64,000 nt of DNA from Flaccisagitta enflata (lineage: Eukaryota; Chaetognatha; Sagittoidea; Aphragmophora), in contig OZ231126.1 of assembly GCA_965153355.1 (NCBI GenBank), forward strand, positions 86,490,001 through 86,554,000, in the 5' to 3' direction. Below the pieces are notes generated by a model. The model was not told the origin of the DNA and did no database searches. It worked only from the letters and a program-made list of their open reading frames with translations. This document shows, in pieces, positions 31,793-41,957 of this stretch; position 1 is the stretch's first letter, and each line of letters opens with the position of its first letter. Made by a program: the position numbers and the translations under genes.

Positions 31793-33100
31793 ACCCGCAT
31801 AATGACGTCACGGTCGCTGAAAAAGCGGTGATTTTCCCCTTTGCAGTGAATTACTAGAATATTGAGTTGTTATTGAGAAGCGATAAATGTCACGAAATGC
31901 GACTGAATGTTCGAGAAGATCGATTCATTAAGTTGTCATTTTCCGTAATTGGATGTTTTCGGACTAATCTATTTATGAATACGCCCACGAGTTTCAACTG
32001 GCACTGTCTATGAGCGTCTATCTGACTGACGACTTGTGGTGAAAGAAAGTTGGCCGATTGGAAAATAGGAAGGCGATCGTCTCGTTTATTCCATAAAAAT
32101 TTCAACAACTGAAGAGAGGGGGAAAAATGAAAGGGAAAGTGGGCGTTAATGGTGATCAGCAAACGCAAAAGATAACATGAAATCGAGACAGGACACAATA
32201 AAGGACAGAAACAGCACATGACAACATGTTCATCTTCTTCAGAGCCCATGCCACCTGATAATACCTGCCCCTGCCCCGGCCTATCCCATTAGATTCATCC
32301 ATATCATCCCCATAGTAAGCTGATCGGGCAAGCGATAAAAACCATACTAAAATCCGGCGATAAAAATGCAAAAATGCACAAGACAAGAATAACAGACCGG
32401 AAGACAAGATAAAAACAACGTTAATAAAAACAAAGACGCGTCTATAAAACTTACTTTTAGGCCCACTTTCGTTGGTTTCAACCCACAGTCTGTCGAAGTC
32501 AAATTAACGTTAATTGTCCGTTCATAAGTTTATCTGCAATAAAAAGATGAGAGATTATTGAAATTAGTGAATTCCAAGGGCACATTCAATCAATCACGAA
32601 AAATCAATCAATCACTTTAGGAAGCAATGCCGTAAATAAATAAAAACAATCAATCCAAAATTGGATGATACGAAAGACGAGTTACGTATGTTTGCCTACG
32701 TAATAAAACAAATGGCACAAAAAATACAAGGCCAACCATATGGTACCCATCTAGCTCATTATGAAAAATGGCGAGAAACAAAGACGCTGGCATTGAATAA
32801 TAGAGAAAGAAGAAAAGCCAAAAGCACGCAAAAGAAACAAAAGCACACATACTTAATAAACGGACGGACATACATTTCTAACATTCTGCCCCATTTTTGG
32901 AATTTCACGAATTTCAAAAATCCGACATCTAGTTTCCAGTCGGGGAAACCCTACTAAAAAACCGATACTACCTTCCTTAAAAAAAATTTACATAGACACA
33001 GCCCCCGCCCCCTCCCGTCCACCGCCTCTTACATCCCTACCCTAACTATCAACAGATCGACGACTGCACGAATGGGATGATTCCCTGGGCCCCGGAAAGG
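31791..33100. other. non-coding stretch without recognised gene
   Basis: Mixed composition. Minus frames at 31890-32249 and 32156-32407 and a plus frame at 32661-32957 are unremarkable. No splice-supported exon was found. Confidence 0.5.
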
Positions 33101-33819
33101 ATCCACCACCAGCAAATTTTTCACCCATCACGGCGACGCGGATGGAAACCAGGTGTGGCACGAGGAGGTTGAGAGGCACCCGTTCTGTAAAAGTTAAGTG
33201 GAAAGGGGGAAAGGGAACTGCCTAACACTCTGGTGTTGGACTTAATTTTCTGAGAGTGGAAAAGAATGAAGGGGCAGGTCATTAAATATCACAAAGTGGC
33301 TCAGACAATTGACTCAAAAAGGACTTCATGCCAACAACCACAACAAATGCAGACATGTTCCAACCAAAACAAACAAGACAAGTTAGCAGTTACTTTAACT
33401 ATATAAATGAACTAAATAAAATAAGTACATCATGGAACGACCACATCACCTGCGCCTTTCCCATTACAGAGACGAGCGGGTCATTCCGGGAAGCTCCAAC
33501 ACCCGCCAATCCGTAAGAAAGGCGATGAATGATGTCGTCAACGGCGACCGCACCGAAAGGCGCAGGTGGTGCAGCCGTCTGAGAATGTATCCTCCCCGAA
33601 GGGAAGAAAAAGAAAGAGAAAAAAAATGGGGCAGATTGATTAGTAAAGTTCTTATCGTACACAGATTCAAATTTACCACAACAACTCAACCTCAACCCTT
33701 CCCAAACCATGATACTTACGCATGCCAGGCCCCGGGCGGACGTCATTCCCACGCCCGGGTAGCGCCCCGACTTGGCCGGCCTGTCCATCGAAGGGATGAG
33801 GATGGATGGTGGATACGAT

Positions 33820-34470
33820 CCTCAGCGCTTCATGCGCTCTCCACGCCATGTTGCAAATTGGTAGTTAAATTGAACAGCACCAAGGCACCAATCAGCGTTA
33901 ACTGGCGGTCGGATTTTTCCAAGGCCTGGTTCGATTTTTCTTATTTCCAGGCTGTAAGCGTCTTTATGGCTGGTGATCTGCTGACCGACTTTTTCTGCAG
34001 GAGAAGACGCAGGAGGTGGAGATGCTGCATCGTACTCCGGCGCCAGTCGAAATTTAGGACGCACAGCGGACTTAGGGTTTTGAAGTCGACGGCTAAGCCG
34101 CCTTTGCGCGTGCCACAGCTTCCTCTTTCTTCTTAGCCTTCATCGCACAGGCCTGCTTCTCCTTTTCAAGCTGCTTCTCCAGTTCCACGACTCGCTTATT
34201 GCTTTTGACCACCTCATTGTCCGCAGCCATTGCTGCTTGACGAGCACCGTCTCTCTCCTTTTGGATGTTGCGACGAATCCTCTCGTCTAAGACTTGACGA
34301 GCTTCTTCACCTCGTTGACGCGGATTGAGCGACGCGAAGAAGTCTTTTTGAAGCCTTGATGTTAAATTCTTCACCCCACCCAATGGAGCATTTGAGGTCA
34401 GTGAAGAGGCTTCTCGTAGCAATGACTCGGCGAAGGGGTGTCCATGCCAGGGTCAAAGGCTGGATCCGAC
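33820..34470 (-). pseudogene. coding-like remnant, coiled-coil, frameshifted
   Basis: The minus frame (open from about 34460 to the stop at 34093) encodes PFAESLLREASSLTSNAPLG, SLNPRQRGEEARQVLDERI and a Lys/Glu/Ala-rich coiled coil (VVELEKQLEKEKQACAMKA). Another frame (34064-33822) encodes AAEKVG-type Pro/Ala-rich text and FATWRGERMKR. Upstream, 34711-34470 is open in a different frame. The pieces do not share one frame and no introns fit, so this is a decayed or misassembled gene, or a fragment of a mobile element. Family not recognised. The block is GC-richer than its surroundings. Confidence 0.3.
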
Positions 34471-34690
34471 GGGGAAGGCGGGTTTTGCACTTGTTACAAC
34501 CTAGGGCAGACTCGGTTTGCTGACGAGGCGCTACACCAGCTTTAACAGATGCTGAAGCACCGCCAACTAGTTCGGCCTTCTCCCACCGCCGAAGCTTTTG
34601 ATGGCCATGAGTGAAAAGAAGACGCTCCCGTCTGCTGACCAGAGACTTGAGGCTGAACAGCGGACGCCGAAGCACCGCAAGTAGAACCTC

Positions 34691-34700
34691 NNNNNNNNNN
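34691..34700. other. assembly gap (10 N)
   Basis: Ten Ns separate the GC-richer remnant block from an ACTCATATCC minisatellite. A run of exactly ten usually marks a gap of unknown size, so the order and distance of the two sides are uncertain. Confidence 0.95.
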
Positions 34701-35448
34701 CTCATATCCACTCATATCCGCTCATCATATCCCCTCCTATCCACTCATCATATCCTCTCATATCGCCTCATCATATCCACTCATATCCACTCATCATATC
34801 CACTCCATGTCCTCATCATATCCACTCATATCCCTCATCATGTCCACTCATATCCTCATCACATATCCTCATATCCACTCATCATATCCACTCATATCCA
34901 CTCATCATATCCACTCATATCCACTCATCATATCCACTCATATCCACTCATCATATCCACTCATATCCACTCATCATATCCACTCATATCCACTCATCAT
35001 ATCCACTCATATCCACTCATCATATCCACTCATATCCACTCATCATATCCACTCATATCCACTCATCATATCCACTCATATCCCTCATCATATCCACTCA
35101 TATCCTCATCCATATCCCGTTCTATCCACTCATCATATCCACTCATATCCATATTATGTCCACTCATATCCACTGTCATATCCACTCATATCCACTCATC
35201 ATATCCTCCATATCCACTCATCATATCCTCATATCCACTCATCATATCCCTCTATCACTCATCATATCCACTCATATCCACTCATATCCAATCATCATAT
35301 CCACTCATATCCACTCATATCCACTCATATCCACTCATATCCACTCATATCCACTCATATCCACTCATATCCACTCATATCCACTCATATCCACTCATAT
35401 CCACTCATATCCACTCATATCCACTCATATCCACTCATATCCACTCAC
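34701..35448. repeat. ACTCATATCC minisatellite (two-phase array)
   Basis: To about 35290 the main unit is 23 bp (CACTCATATC + CACTCATCATATC) with local variants. After 35290 it is a pure 10-bp ACTCATATCC array. It starts at the assembly gap, so the true array is probably longer. STHIHSYPL frames are artefacts. Confidence 0.97.
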
Positions 35449-35880
35449 ACGCTGCTATCCTTATCCTTCACTATTGCATCCCTATTATGGTTTTAGCCAC
35501 CGTCCCTCCCACCTCCACATTTCAATTTTTGAAATATTAAAATCCATGCAATTTTTTAACTTATCCAGCGCATCATTCATTAGGTTCCTTAACTACTGAA
35601 TGAAATAGAAAGCCTTATAAGAAAGAAGTTGATTGCGTTTGACCTCCAAATTTCTAACTCCAAAAATACTTCTAAAGAAGAAATCTTTAAAAATATGGAA
35701 TTCATGAAAAATGAACACTCATCTTCTTTATGCGAATAGTATCAGAATAAAGAAATGTCAGTCTTTAACATCCGACTTTCTTCACATCTATTCATGTCAT
35801 ATACAAGTTCATGTCATCGCATCGCATCTATTGTTTGTCTATCAAACTTGTTTTTGGAAGATAGTAGGTTGAAGCCCTGA
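35449..35880. other. spacer upstream of the methyltransferase exons
   Basis: AT-rich. The 5' exon(s) of the methyltransferase-like gene should lie here or beyond the gap, but none could be identified. Confidence 0.4.
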
Positions 35881-36541
35881 TACGTCACGCGGGTACCTCT
35901 GCTAGAACTACCTGTAAAAGCAACGGTGATTCAGGTTAAGCAGCTAACTCGTTTGCGCAAGTTATCCGATCAATTTTTCTCATCAATCTCAACGACTTTT
36001 CAGGAACAGCGAAATGCGCTATCATCGCGTGCCAACTATTTAACTCGTGAATTTGCCAAATTTCAATGCGAAACTTTAGAAGCGGATAAAATATGGAAAA
36101 GGCAACAGAAACGTCAGAAAATGGCCAACGATCTCATTTCTAATCGCATCCAAGACACAAAGGAAGAAATTGGGACTGAGCGCGGAACAGGAAAGGACAA
36201 ACTCGTTAATGTGAAGGTTTATGAAGAAACGGCGAGCGAGGAGACACTCATTAGCTCTTTATCGCCACCTACCCGTGATTTAGATTGGAAAGATCTTTCC
36301 CTGTCCTCTGATGAAATGAAAGCTCTAACCGCCTACGAGGATGATGAATCGACGAAACCTCCGGACGGGATTTCGAGTCATCCCACGATAAGCGCCAGTT
36401 TAGCGTCAGCGGCGGAAGCAGATGAAACCGATGACAGAATCAGTTTCACAGGGGGATGGTGCAAAGAGACCGGGAAAAGCACCAGTGGCCAACACCTTAC
36501 CGATCTCAAACTGGCCGGGGGTTTGGCAGAGTTACTCCAAG
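35881..36541 (+). CDS. methyltransferase-like gene, first visible exon
   Basis: Open in frame from 35881. The true 5' border may be an acceptor such as GATTCAG|GTTAAG near 35934. It encodes a charged region (KFQCETLEADKIWKRQQKR) and an acidic Ser/Thr-rich linker, and ends in FTGGWCKETGKSTSGQHLTD and LAELLQG at the donor 36541/36542. Confidence 0.72.
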
Positions 36542-37600
36542 GTAATGCGTTATTTCAAATTTAAAAAGTTGGTGGTTAAAATGAATCATAATTTGCAATT
36601 TCATTATGGAGATACACAGTGCAAAAGCAGAACAAAACTTTGCTTTTGAATGTCTAACGTGATAGATAAGCGACAGTTCGCCAGCTCCAGGTGTTACTAT
36701 GTATGACTTCTTTCACCCCAGAACCTTTAGCCTAATCCACTGCCTCTATTAGTCGCAGCGTAAAGTTAACGATGATATTCAGCCTTACTGCTATCACTGC
36801 TATTAAGCATTCGGTCGTATTCACGTTTCAGATGTGAAGCAACTGCGGCTTGAGCGATTCTGACATTTTGAGATTTTGTAGATTGATACTCTATACATAG
36901 TTTTCTTTTCATTTTTGGCCTTAACGACATTCTTGAATGAAGTCAATGAACGGATTACGTTTAGAATCTGGAATTGTGAGCTAAGTAAGACTTATCCGAG
37001 GGTGCTATTTCAACCGAATGTTGCCCAAATGATTGCCATTCGAATCAACAATGACCTGAAAACCGCATTATGAAAATGAGTATTTGTCAACTTCTGTGCA
37101 GTATTATAATCAACACTTATGGGGAAGTGGGGTAAATTGATGTGATCAGTGTGTAAAGTGCATGTATAATTTTTTGATAGCCCTAATCACATTATAATTC
37201 GCCATCAGGCAAAATTGTTGGAAGTTTCGGTGACGGTCCGGGCCTTTACAAACTGGCCCTCGACTTGACGGGTCGTTTGAAGTCATACACGGCCTACGAC
37301 GGGGCGCCGTTTGTCGAAGAGACCTCCGGCGGACGCGTGCAGCATCTCGATTTCACCACTTCCATCTTTGGCATCCCTGTCTTTGAGTGGGTCGTCAGTT
37401 TAGAAGTCGCCGAACACATTCCACGAGCGTATGAAGAGTATGTTTTCTCGACTTTTTAGTTATACAAAAAAAAAAAAAGAGAAAAAAAAACAAAGAAAAA
37501 AAATACAAACAGCACAATACCCCAGTCGCCCCTCTGGAAGTCCAAACAGCCACATCATTTTACTCACTCTTTCTTGCATTCTTTCCTGCATTCTTTCCTA

Positions 37601-37671
<71 letters not shown>

Positions 37672-38339
37672 TTTTTTCTTTCTTCCTCTCTTTATTTCTT
37701 TTTTCTGTCCTTTCTTTCTTCTGTCCTTTCTTTCTTCCTTCTGTCCTTTCTTTTTTTCCATCCGTCTGTCTTATCTGTCCCTTGATTTTCTAGATATCTT
37801 TTCATCCATCTATCAACATCTCTATGAATCTATCTGTCGCGACTCTAGAAAACGCTTTGTCCATGCGTTGGTCCATCCATCTTTGAGTTCATCCATGATG
37901 ATCAACTTAAGGAGTGTGAAAACGCGTAGTAAGAAAGGGGGTGTAGAGGGGAATTGTACGCAGTGCGCTCCTACCCACCCGCGTTTATTGTTCCGTTGGC
38001 GCTCTGTCCGTTGGCGCTCTGTCTTGATTGTTATTCGCATTCATTTCCTCACTCTGGTTACTTTTAATCCTACTAACCAGCGTCTATCTCGACAATTTAT
38101 GCCGTCACGCTGACGAGGGGATTGTGTTGTCGTGGGCCTCGACTGGTCAGACGGGCTTGGGTCACGTGAACAACCGAGACTCGGATTACGTCATCGAAAA
38201 ACTGGCGCAAATCGGGTTCGAACTCGATCACGACGCGTCACGACGCATCAAAGCCGCGGCCCAACTGCCTTGGCTCAGGAACAACACAAACGTCTTTCGG
38301 AGGAGAAAATGGATCAAGCTCGATCCAAATATGGCGTAA
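35881..38339 (+). CDS. SAM-dependent methyltransferase-like protein, 5' incomplete (three exons)
   Basis: Exons up to 36541, 37209-37437 and 38081-38339 join in phase across GT-AG introns (CAAG|GTAATG, CATCAG|GC, GAAGA|GTATGT, AACCAG|CG). The first ~150 residues are charged and coiled-coil-like (LRKLSDQFF..). The conserved part follows: FTGGWCKETG, then a Gly-rich SAM-binding loop VGSFGDGPGLYK, acidic strand TAYDGAPF, motif-IV-like EWVVSLEVAEHIP, and GIVLSWAS then GLGHVNNRDSDYVIEKL. This is the class I methyltransferase fold; substrate unknown. The open frame runs back to a stop at 35880 with no ATG at its start, so an upstream exon is missing. Intron 2 holds a TTTC repeat and an old hairpin-ended element. 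Confidence 0.82.
37209..37437 (+). CDS. methyltransferase-like gene, SAM-loop exon
   Basis: Encodes GKIVGSFGDGPGLYKLALDL, SYTAYDGAPFVEETSGG, VQHLDFTTSIFGIPVF and EWVVSLEVAEHIPRAYE. It holds the SAM-binding loop and the LEVAEHI motif. Its donor GTATGT at 37438 is strong. Confidence 0.88.
37598..37675. repeat. (CTTT)n microsatellite in methyltransferase intron 2
   Basis: About 75 bp of TTTC/CTTT units within a longer pyrimidine-rich stretch to 37760. LSFF frames are artefacts. Confidence 0.95.
37834..37986 (-). mobile_element. hairpin-ended element in intron 2, old copy
   Basis: GTCGCGACTCTAGAAAACGC, TTTGTCCATGCG, GGTCCATCCATC tract, GTGTGAAAACGCG core and GCTCCTACCCACCCGCG arm in the family's minus order. 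The terminal hairpin is half deleted. Confidence 0.5.
38081..38339 (+). CDS. methyltransferase-like gene, last exon
   Basis: Acceptor TACTAACCAG|CGTC. It encodes VYLDNLCRHADEGIVLSWAS, TGQTGLGHVNNRDSDYVIEK, GFELDHDASRRIKAAAQLPW and NVFRRRKWIKLDPNMA, then TAA. Higher GC than flanking DNA. Confidence 0.87.
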
Positions 38340-38575
38340 AATGTTTGCGTGTTTGTAATTGTACTTGCCACTATTTGTATCGTGCGGATTCTGTTATTCT
38401 GTTCAATTCTAATTTGGAACTTCCAATCTATAAATTGTACGTTCATTGTACAAGTCATGTGTCTGTAATAATGACAATTTCCATGCGATTATCTTAAAGA
38501 CTAGAAAGGTGCAGACGACAAGCTCAATATAAGAAAATGCAATGGGGACTGATGAATTGGCGACTGCCAGCCGCG

Positions 38576-38735
38576 GGTAGGCAGGACGGTAATGCAGGTA
38601 GGCAGGGGCTGTAACGCGGTGGGCAGGACTGCAATGCAGGTAGGCAGAGGCAAAAATACAGCAGGGGCAGTAATGAGGATGGGCAGGAGCAGTTATGCAG
38701 GGGCAGTAATAGAGGCGGACAGGGGCTGGACGGGG
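38576..38735. repeat. minisatellite built from GGTGGGCAGGGGCAGTAATG-like units
   Basis: Seven or so imperfect units of GGCAGGGGCAGTAATGC. The unit resembles the region just inside the 5' arm of the hairpin-ended family (GGTGGGCAGGGGCAGTGATG at 9110), which suggests it grew from such an element. Confidence 0.7.
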
Positions 38736-38865
38736 AGAAGCCTTTTATATGATAGGTGATGTGCTCATTTGTTTTCCAACAGAGCAATTCTCTGTTTCTG
38801 TTGCCATCTCAGGGGGTTGGGTCCTAAACGTTTTATTCAGAGAGAGTCAGATTAAAAATGTGTTC

Positions 38866-39005
38866 TTTGGTGCTAAATAGCACCTTTATAAGGGGCTCTG
38901 TCCGTCGGTCGGTCTGTCGACCGGTTGGTCCGTCGCGTTAAAGTAAAAAATCGGAGAAAATGTTTAAAATCACATGAGAACTCGGCAAAGGTAAAGCAGA
39001 CGGCC
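38866..39005 (-). mobile_element. hairpin-ended element, GGTGC subfamily, 5'-truncated
   Basis: TTTGGTGCTAAATAGCACCT hairpin, TTATAAGGGGCTCTGTCC, GGTC tract, and a CGTTAAAGTAAAAAATCGG / AAAATGTTTAAAATCA core that matches the inner cores at 19.78 and 53.7 kb. Confidence 0.75.
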
Positions 39006-39059
39006 GCACCTATGTATACGTATGTTTTTGCATTTTTTCATGCGATACCACTCTGACAT

Positions 39060-40150
39060 TGATTTTTTGGGGTCAACCCTTCCCCTAAACCCACACCTAC
39101 CCCCAAACCCAACCCTACCCCTAAATCCAACCCAACCCTACCCCTAAACCCAACCTTTGCTTAGCATAACAAAGTTGGAATGTTCACCTCTTGGGTAATG
39201 TGGAGGAGCGAAAATCATGAAGATAGGACCTTTTTTAAATTCCTTCAGCTTCCGTTTTTGTTTTGTGTAAGTTTCTGATTCCAGAATTCAGCAAAATCCT
39301 GTGCAGTTTTGTTACAAAAAGGACAATTATTTGTTTTGGGAAATCATGATGCTTGTAAAAATAAACTATAATATTAGAACATAAGCTATGAAAAAGCTTA
39401 TGAAAAAGCAGAATTGCAATTCTTTAAAAAATAGAAATTTGTAAGGCTAATTCAAACAATATCAGCATATTGTTTTATCCCACTGCATTATGCAAATTAG
39501 GCCCTCAAAAACCATTTTCTAAAAAATGGAAGATGAACAATTTTTGATAAAAGAAAAATGGTAAGGGTCCTGAAATTAGCCACTCCACATTAGGTAAAGA
39601 GGGCAAAAAGAAATAAACAACATTTGCTATGTGAAGCACCCAACCCAACCCTACCCCTAAACCAATCTCTAAACCCAACCTAACCACTAAATCAAACCCT
39701 TCCCCCAAACCAAATCCTACCCCTAGACCCAACCCTATCCCTAAATCCAACCCTACCCCTTAATCCAACCCTACCCCTAAATCCAACCCTACCCCTCAAT
39801 CCAACCCTACCTCTAAACCCAACCTTATCCCTTAACCTAACCCTACCCCTAAAATCAATCCTACCCCTAAACTTAACCCTAAACATAACCCTGCCCCTAA
39901 ACTTAACCCTAAACATAACCCTGCCCCTAAACTTAACCCTAAGCATAACCCTGCCCCTAAACTTAACCCTAAGCATAACCCTACCCCTAAAACCTGATTC
40001 GGTACTGTTTTCGAAGTCGGTGATGTCTTATGTTTTACTGACTTTCTAAGCGTTTTTTTTATTTAGAGTTAGGGGTAGGGTTAGGGTTAAGGTTGGGGTC
40101 GGGGGTGGTTTTAGGGTTAGGGTTAGGATTAGGGCTAGCGTTAGGGCTAG
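39060..40150. repeat. degenerate telomere-like CCCTAA repeats in convergent blocks
   Basis: C-rich CCCCTAAACCCAACC units at 39072-39165 and 39640-39992, and G-rich AGGGTTAGGGTTA units at 40066-40155. The main unit is ~17-18 bp, not a pure hexamer. Block 39637-39992 turns to AACCCTAAACATAACCCTG at its end. Confidence 0.85.
39205..39641. repeat. dispersed repeat R1, copy 1 (inverse copy at 61840-62285)
   Basis: GTGAAGCACC, TAGCCACTCCACATTAGGTA, GAAGATGAACAATTTTTGAT, ATTCAGCAAAATCCTGTG and TTACAAAAAGGACAATT all recur in inverse order and orientation at 61840-62285. It lies between the two C-rich telomere-like blocks. Unclassified. Confidence 0.8.
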
Positions 40151-40159
40151 GTGAGGGCT

Positions 40160-40375
40160 GGGTCTTATACATTTCAACCCGAATCTACTTGAATTAAAGC
40201 TTCGCCCAAGCGGGGAAACCCGAAAGAAACAAAAGATCTGTATCGTCTTAGAAATTTTTTCCCCTGATTCAAACCTTTCCGAATGTTCAACCCTGTTGAA
40301 ATTGATGATAAAACTAAGGTTGGAAAGGTATAAACTTAGTGCGGCCGTCTCCTCCACCTAGACCGAGAACTCATC
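40160..40375 (-). mobile_element. possible tRNA-derived SINE, copy 1
   Basis: Read on the minus strand: GAGTTCTCGGTCTAGGTGGA resembles a pol III A box. A tail CCCGCTTGGGCGAAGCTTTA, ATTC..AGATTCGGG then matches copy 2 at 44940-45082. The B box is not clear. Confidence 0.4.
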
Positions 40376-41160
40376 TTGTTTATCATTTATGTTACTCATT
40401 TCATTCATCATCATACACTTTTTCTTTTTATAAGCACCTCGTTTATGATGTTGGGAAAATTTAAGCAAATTGCTAAGCACACTCCAGGCTGAGATTTCTG
40501 ATTCGAAAATTTTTTTGGTGAATTTCTTTAATTATGCTAATTTTCAGATATTTTTGGTTGGAATTTCACAAAAACCAATAAAAACTTTAATAGATATTGA
40601 AATTACCTATGATATCAATATGTTAATACATTCGGGATTTTGATACTGATAGAAATGATTGAATTTCTAAGAATATTTAAGCTTTAATATTTGCTTAGAT
40701 ACTATCATTACTAAGAATTTATTACTATAATAAGGATCATCAAAAATTAATAACATATCATGATACTAAATAACACTAAAAATCTTAAAAAAATGTATGT
40801 TAAATCAAGATACTAATCTCATCCCATGATTTATATGAAAGTAGAACAACATCAATGAAAGATACTGTATATTTTTATACAAATAGATTTATTACTGTAA
40901 TTATATTATACTTTATTCTATACTAAGCAATACTCTATGCTGTTTTGTTTTCTATACCCTACTGTGTACTGAATAGGATAATTACTTACTGAAAAAAGAT
41001 AAGCACGCAATTAAGCACATTTTAGTCTCAAAAATGAGATTTTGCTAAGCACGCTCAGCCTCAGCCAAAAAAAGTGCGTGCTTATAAAAAAAGTGTTTTC
41101 ATCTACAGTTAAGTTCATAGAGCTTGGGATAGGTCTGATAGGGTTTGGGATAGGTCTAAG
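40376..41160. other. AT-rich non-coding stretch
   Basis: No gene. GGGATAGGTCTGATAGGGTT at about 41124-41160 is an isolated fragment of the 20-bp minisatellite of the compound hairpin-ended elements. Confidence 0.5.
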
Positions 41161-41163
41161 AAT

Positions 41164-41164
<1 letters not shown>

Positions 41165-41235
<71 letters not shown>
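41165..41235. repeat. (CT)n microsatellite
   Basis: About 70 bp of uninterrupted TC. Confidence 0.98.
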
Positions 41236-41236
<1 letters not shown>

Positions 41237-41261
41237 GAGCACCAAAAAGTTGTAAAAAATA

Positions 41262-41957
41262 TTTTTAAGTTACATGCTACAGAACTCTATACCCCGCTTT
41301 ATCCATTCATCGGTTGGTTGGTTGGTTGGTTGGTTGGTTGGTTGGTCAGTTGGTCGGTCATAAAAGTTTTTAAATTTTTGTTGAATTCATTTTTGTCATT
41401 ACATAGGGCCCAAAGTTAAGATCGATGACAAATATTGATCTTTGAGAAAAATGCGGAAAATGTGAAAAAATAAAAAAAGATTGAAAAATTAATAGCGCCT
41501 AACTATAGAGTATTGGTCCAACAGTGCCCTGCTTTATTCCAGAAGGTGTCAAAAAGTGCCCTCTTTCACCCTGTACCAATTTTAACCCCAGCCACGGGCG
41601 AGATTAATTGTGACCCAACTTCCCCAAAACGCCTCAAGCGAAAAATGGAGAAAATAAATTTTAAGGGAAACTCAAAAAATCGAAAAACGTTTTTCGATTT
41701 TTTTCCCAAATATATTCATCTACGATTGGGATAGGTCTGATAGAGCTCGCCAAAGGTCTGATAGAGCTCGGGATAGGTCTAAGAATTCATGTATCTTGTC
41801 ATTTTATTCGTAATCGTATTCATCTACGGTTAGGTCAATGGGCTTGGGATAGGTGTGATAGAGCTAGGGATAGGTCTGATAGAGCAAGGGATAGGTCTAA
41901 GATTTAAGTAAGAATTAAGAACGCCAGCGCACCGTCTTGGCCCGTGTATCCGGCCTT
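41262..41957 (-). mobile_element. composite hairpin-ended element with 20-bp minisatellite
   Basis: Decayed hairpin AAGTTACATGCTACAGAACT (41267-41286), CTATACCCCGCTTTATCC and GGTT tract form the outer end. GGATAGGTCTGATAGAGCTC units lie at 41728-41790 and 41838-41905. The 5' end is GCCAGCGCACCGTCTTGGCC / CGTGTATCCGGCCTT. Its 5' end is fused directly to a foldback element. Confidence 0.7.

Noticed and set aside
33432-34136. 234-codon plus-strand open frame
   Set aside because: Arg/Ser-rich without domain. It overlaps antisense to the coiled-coil remnant, which looks more protein-like, and lies in a GC-rich block where long chance frames are expected.
39640-40150. Telomere fusion site
   Set aside because: The order is C-rich then G-rich, opposite to a fusion, and the unit is not a pure hexamer.
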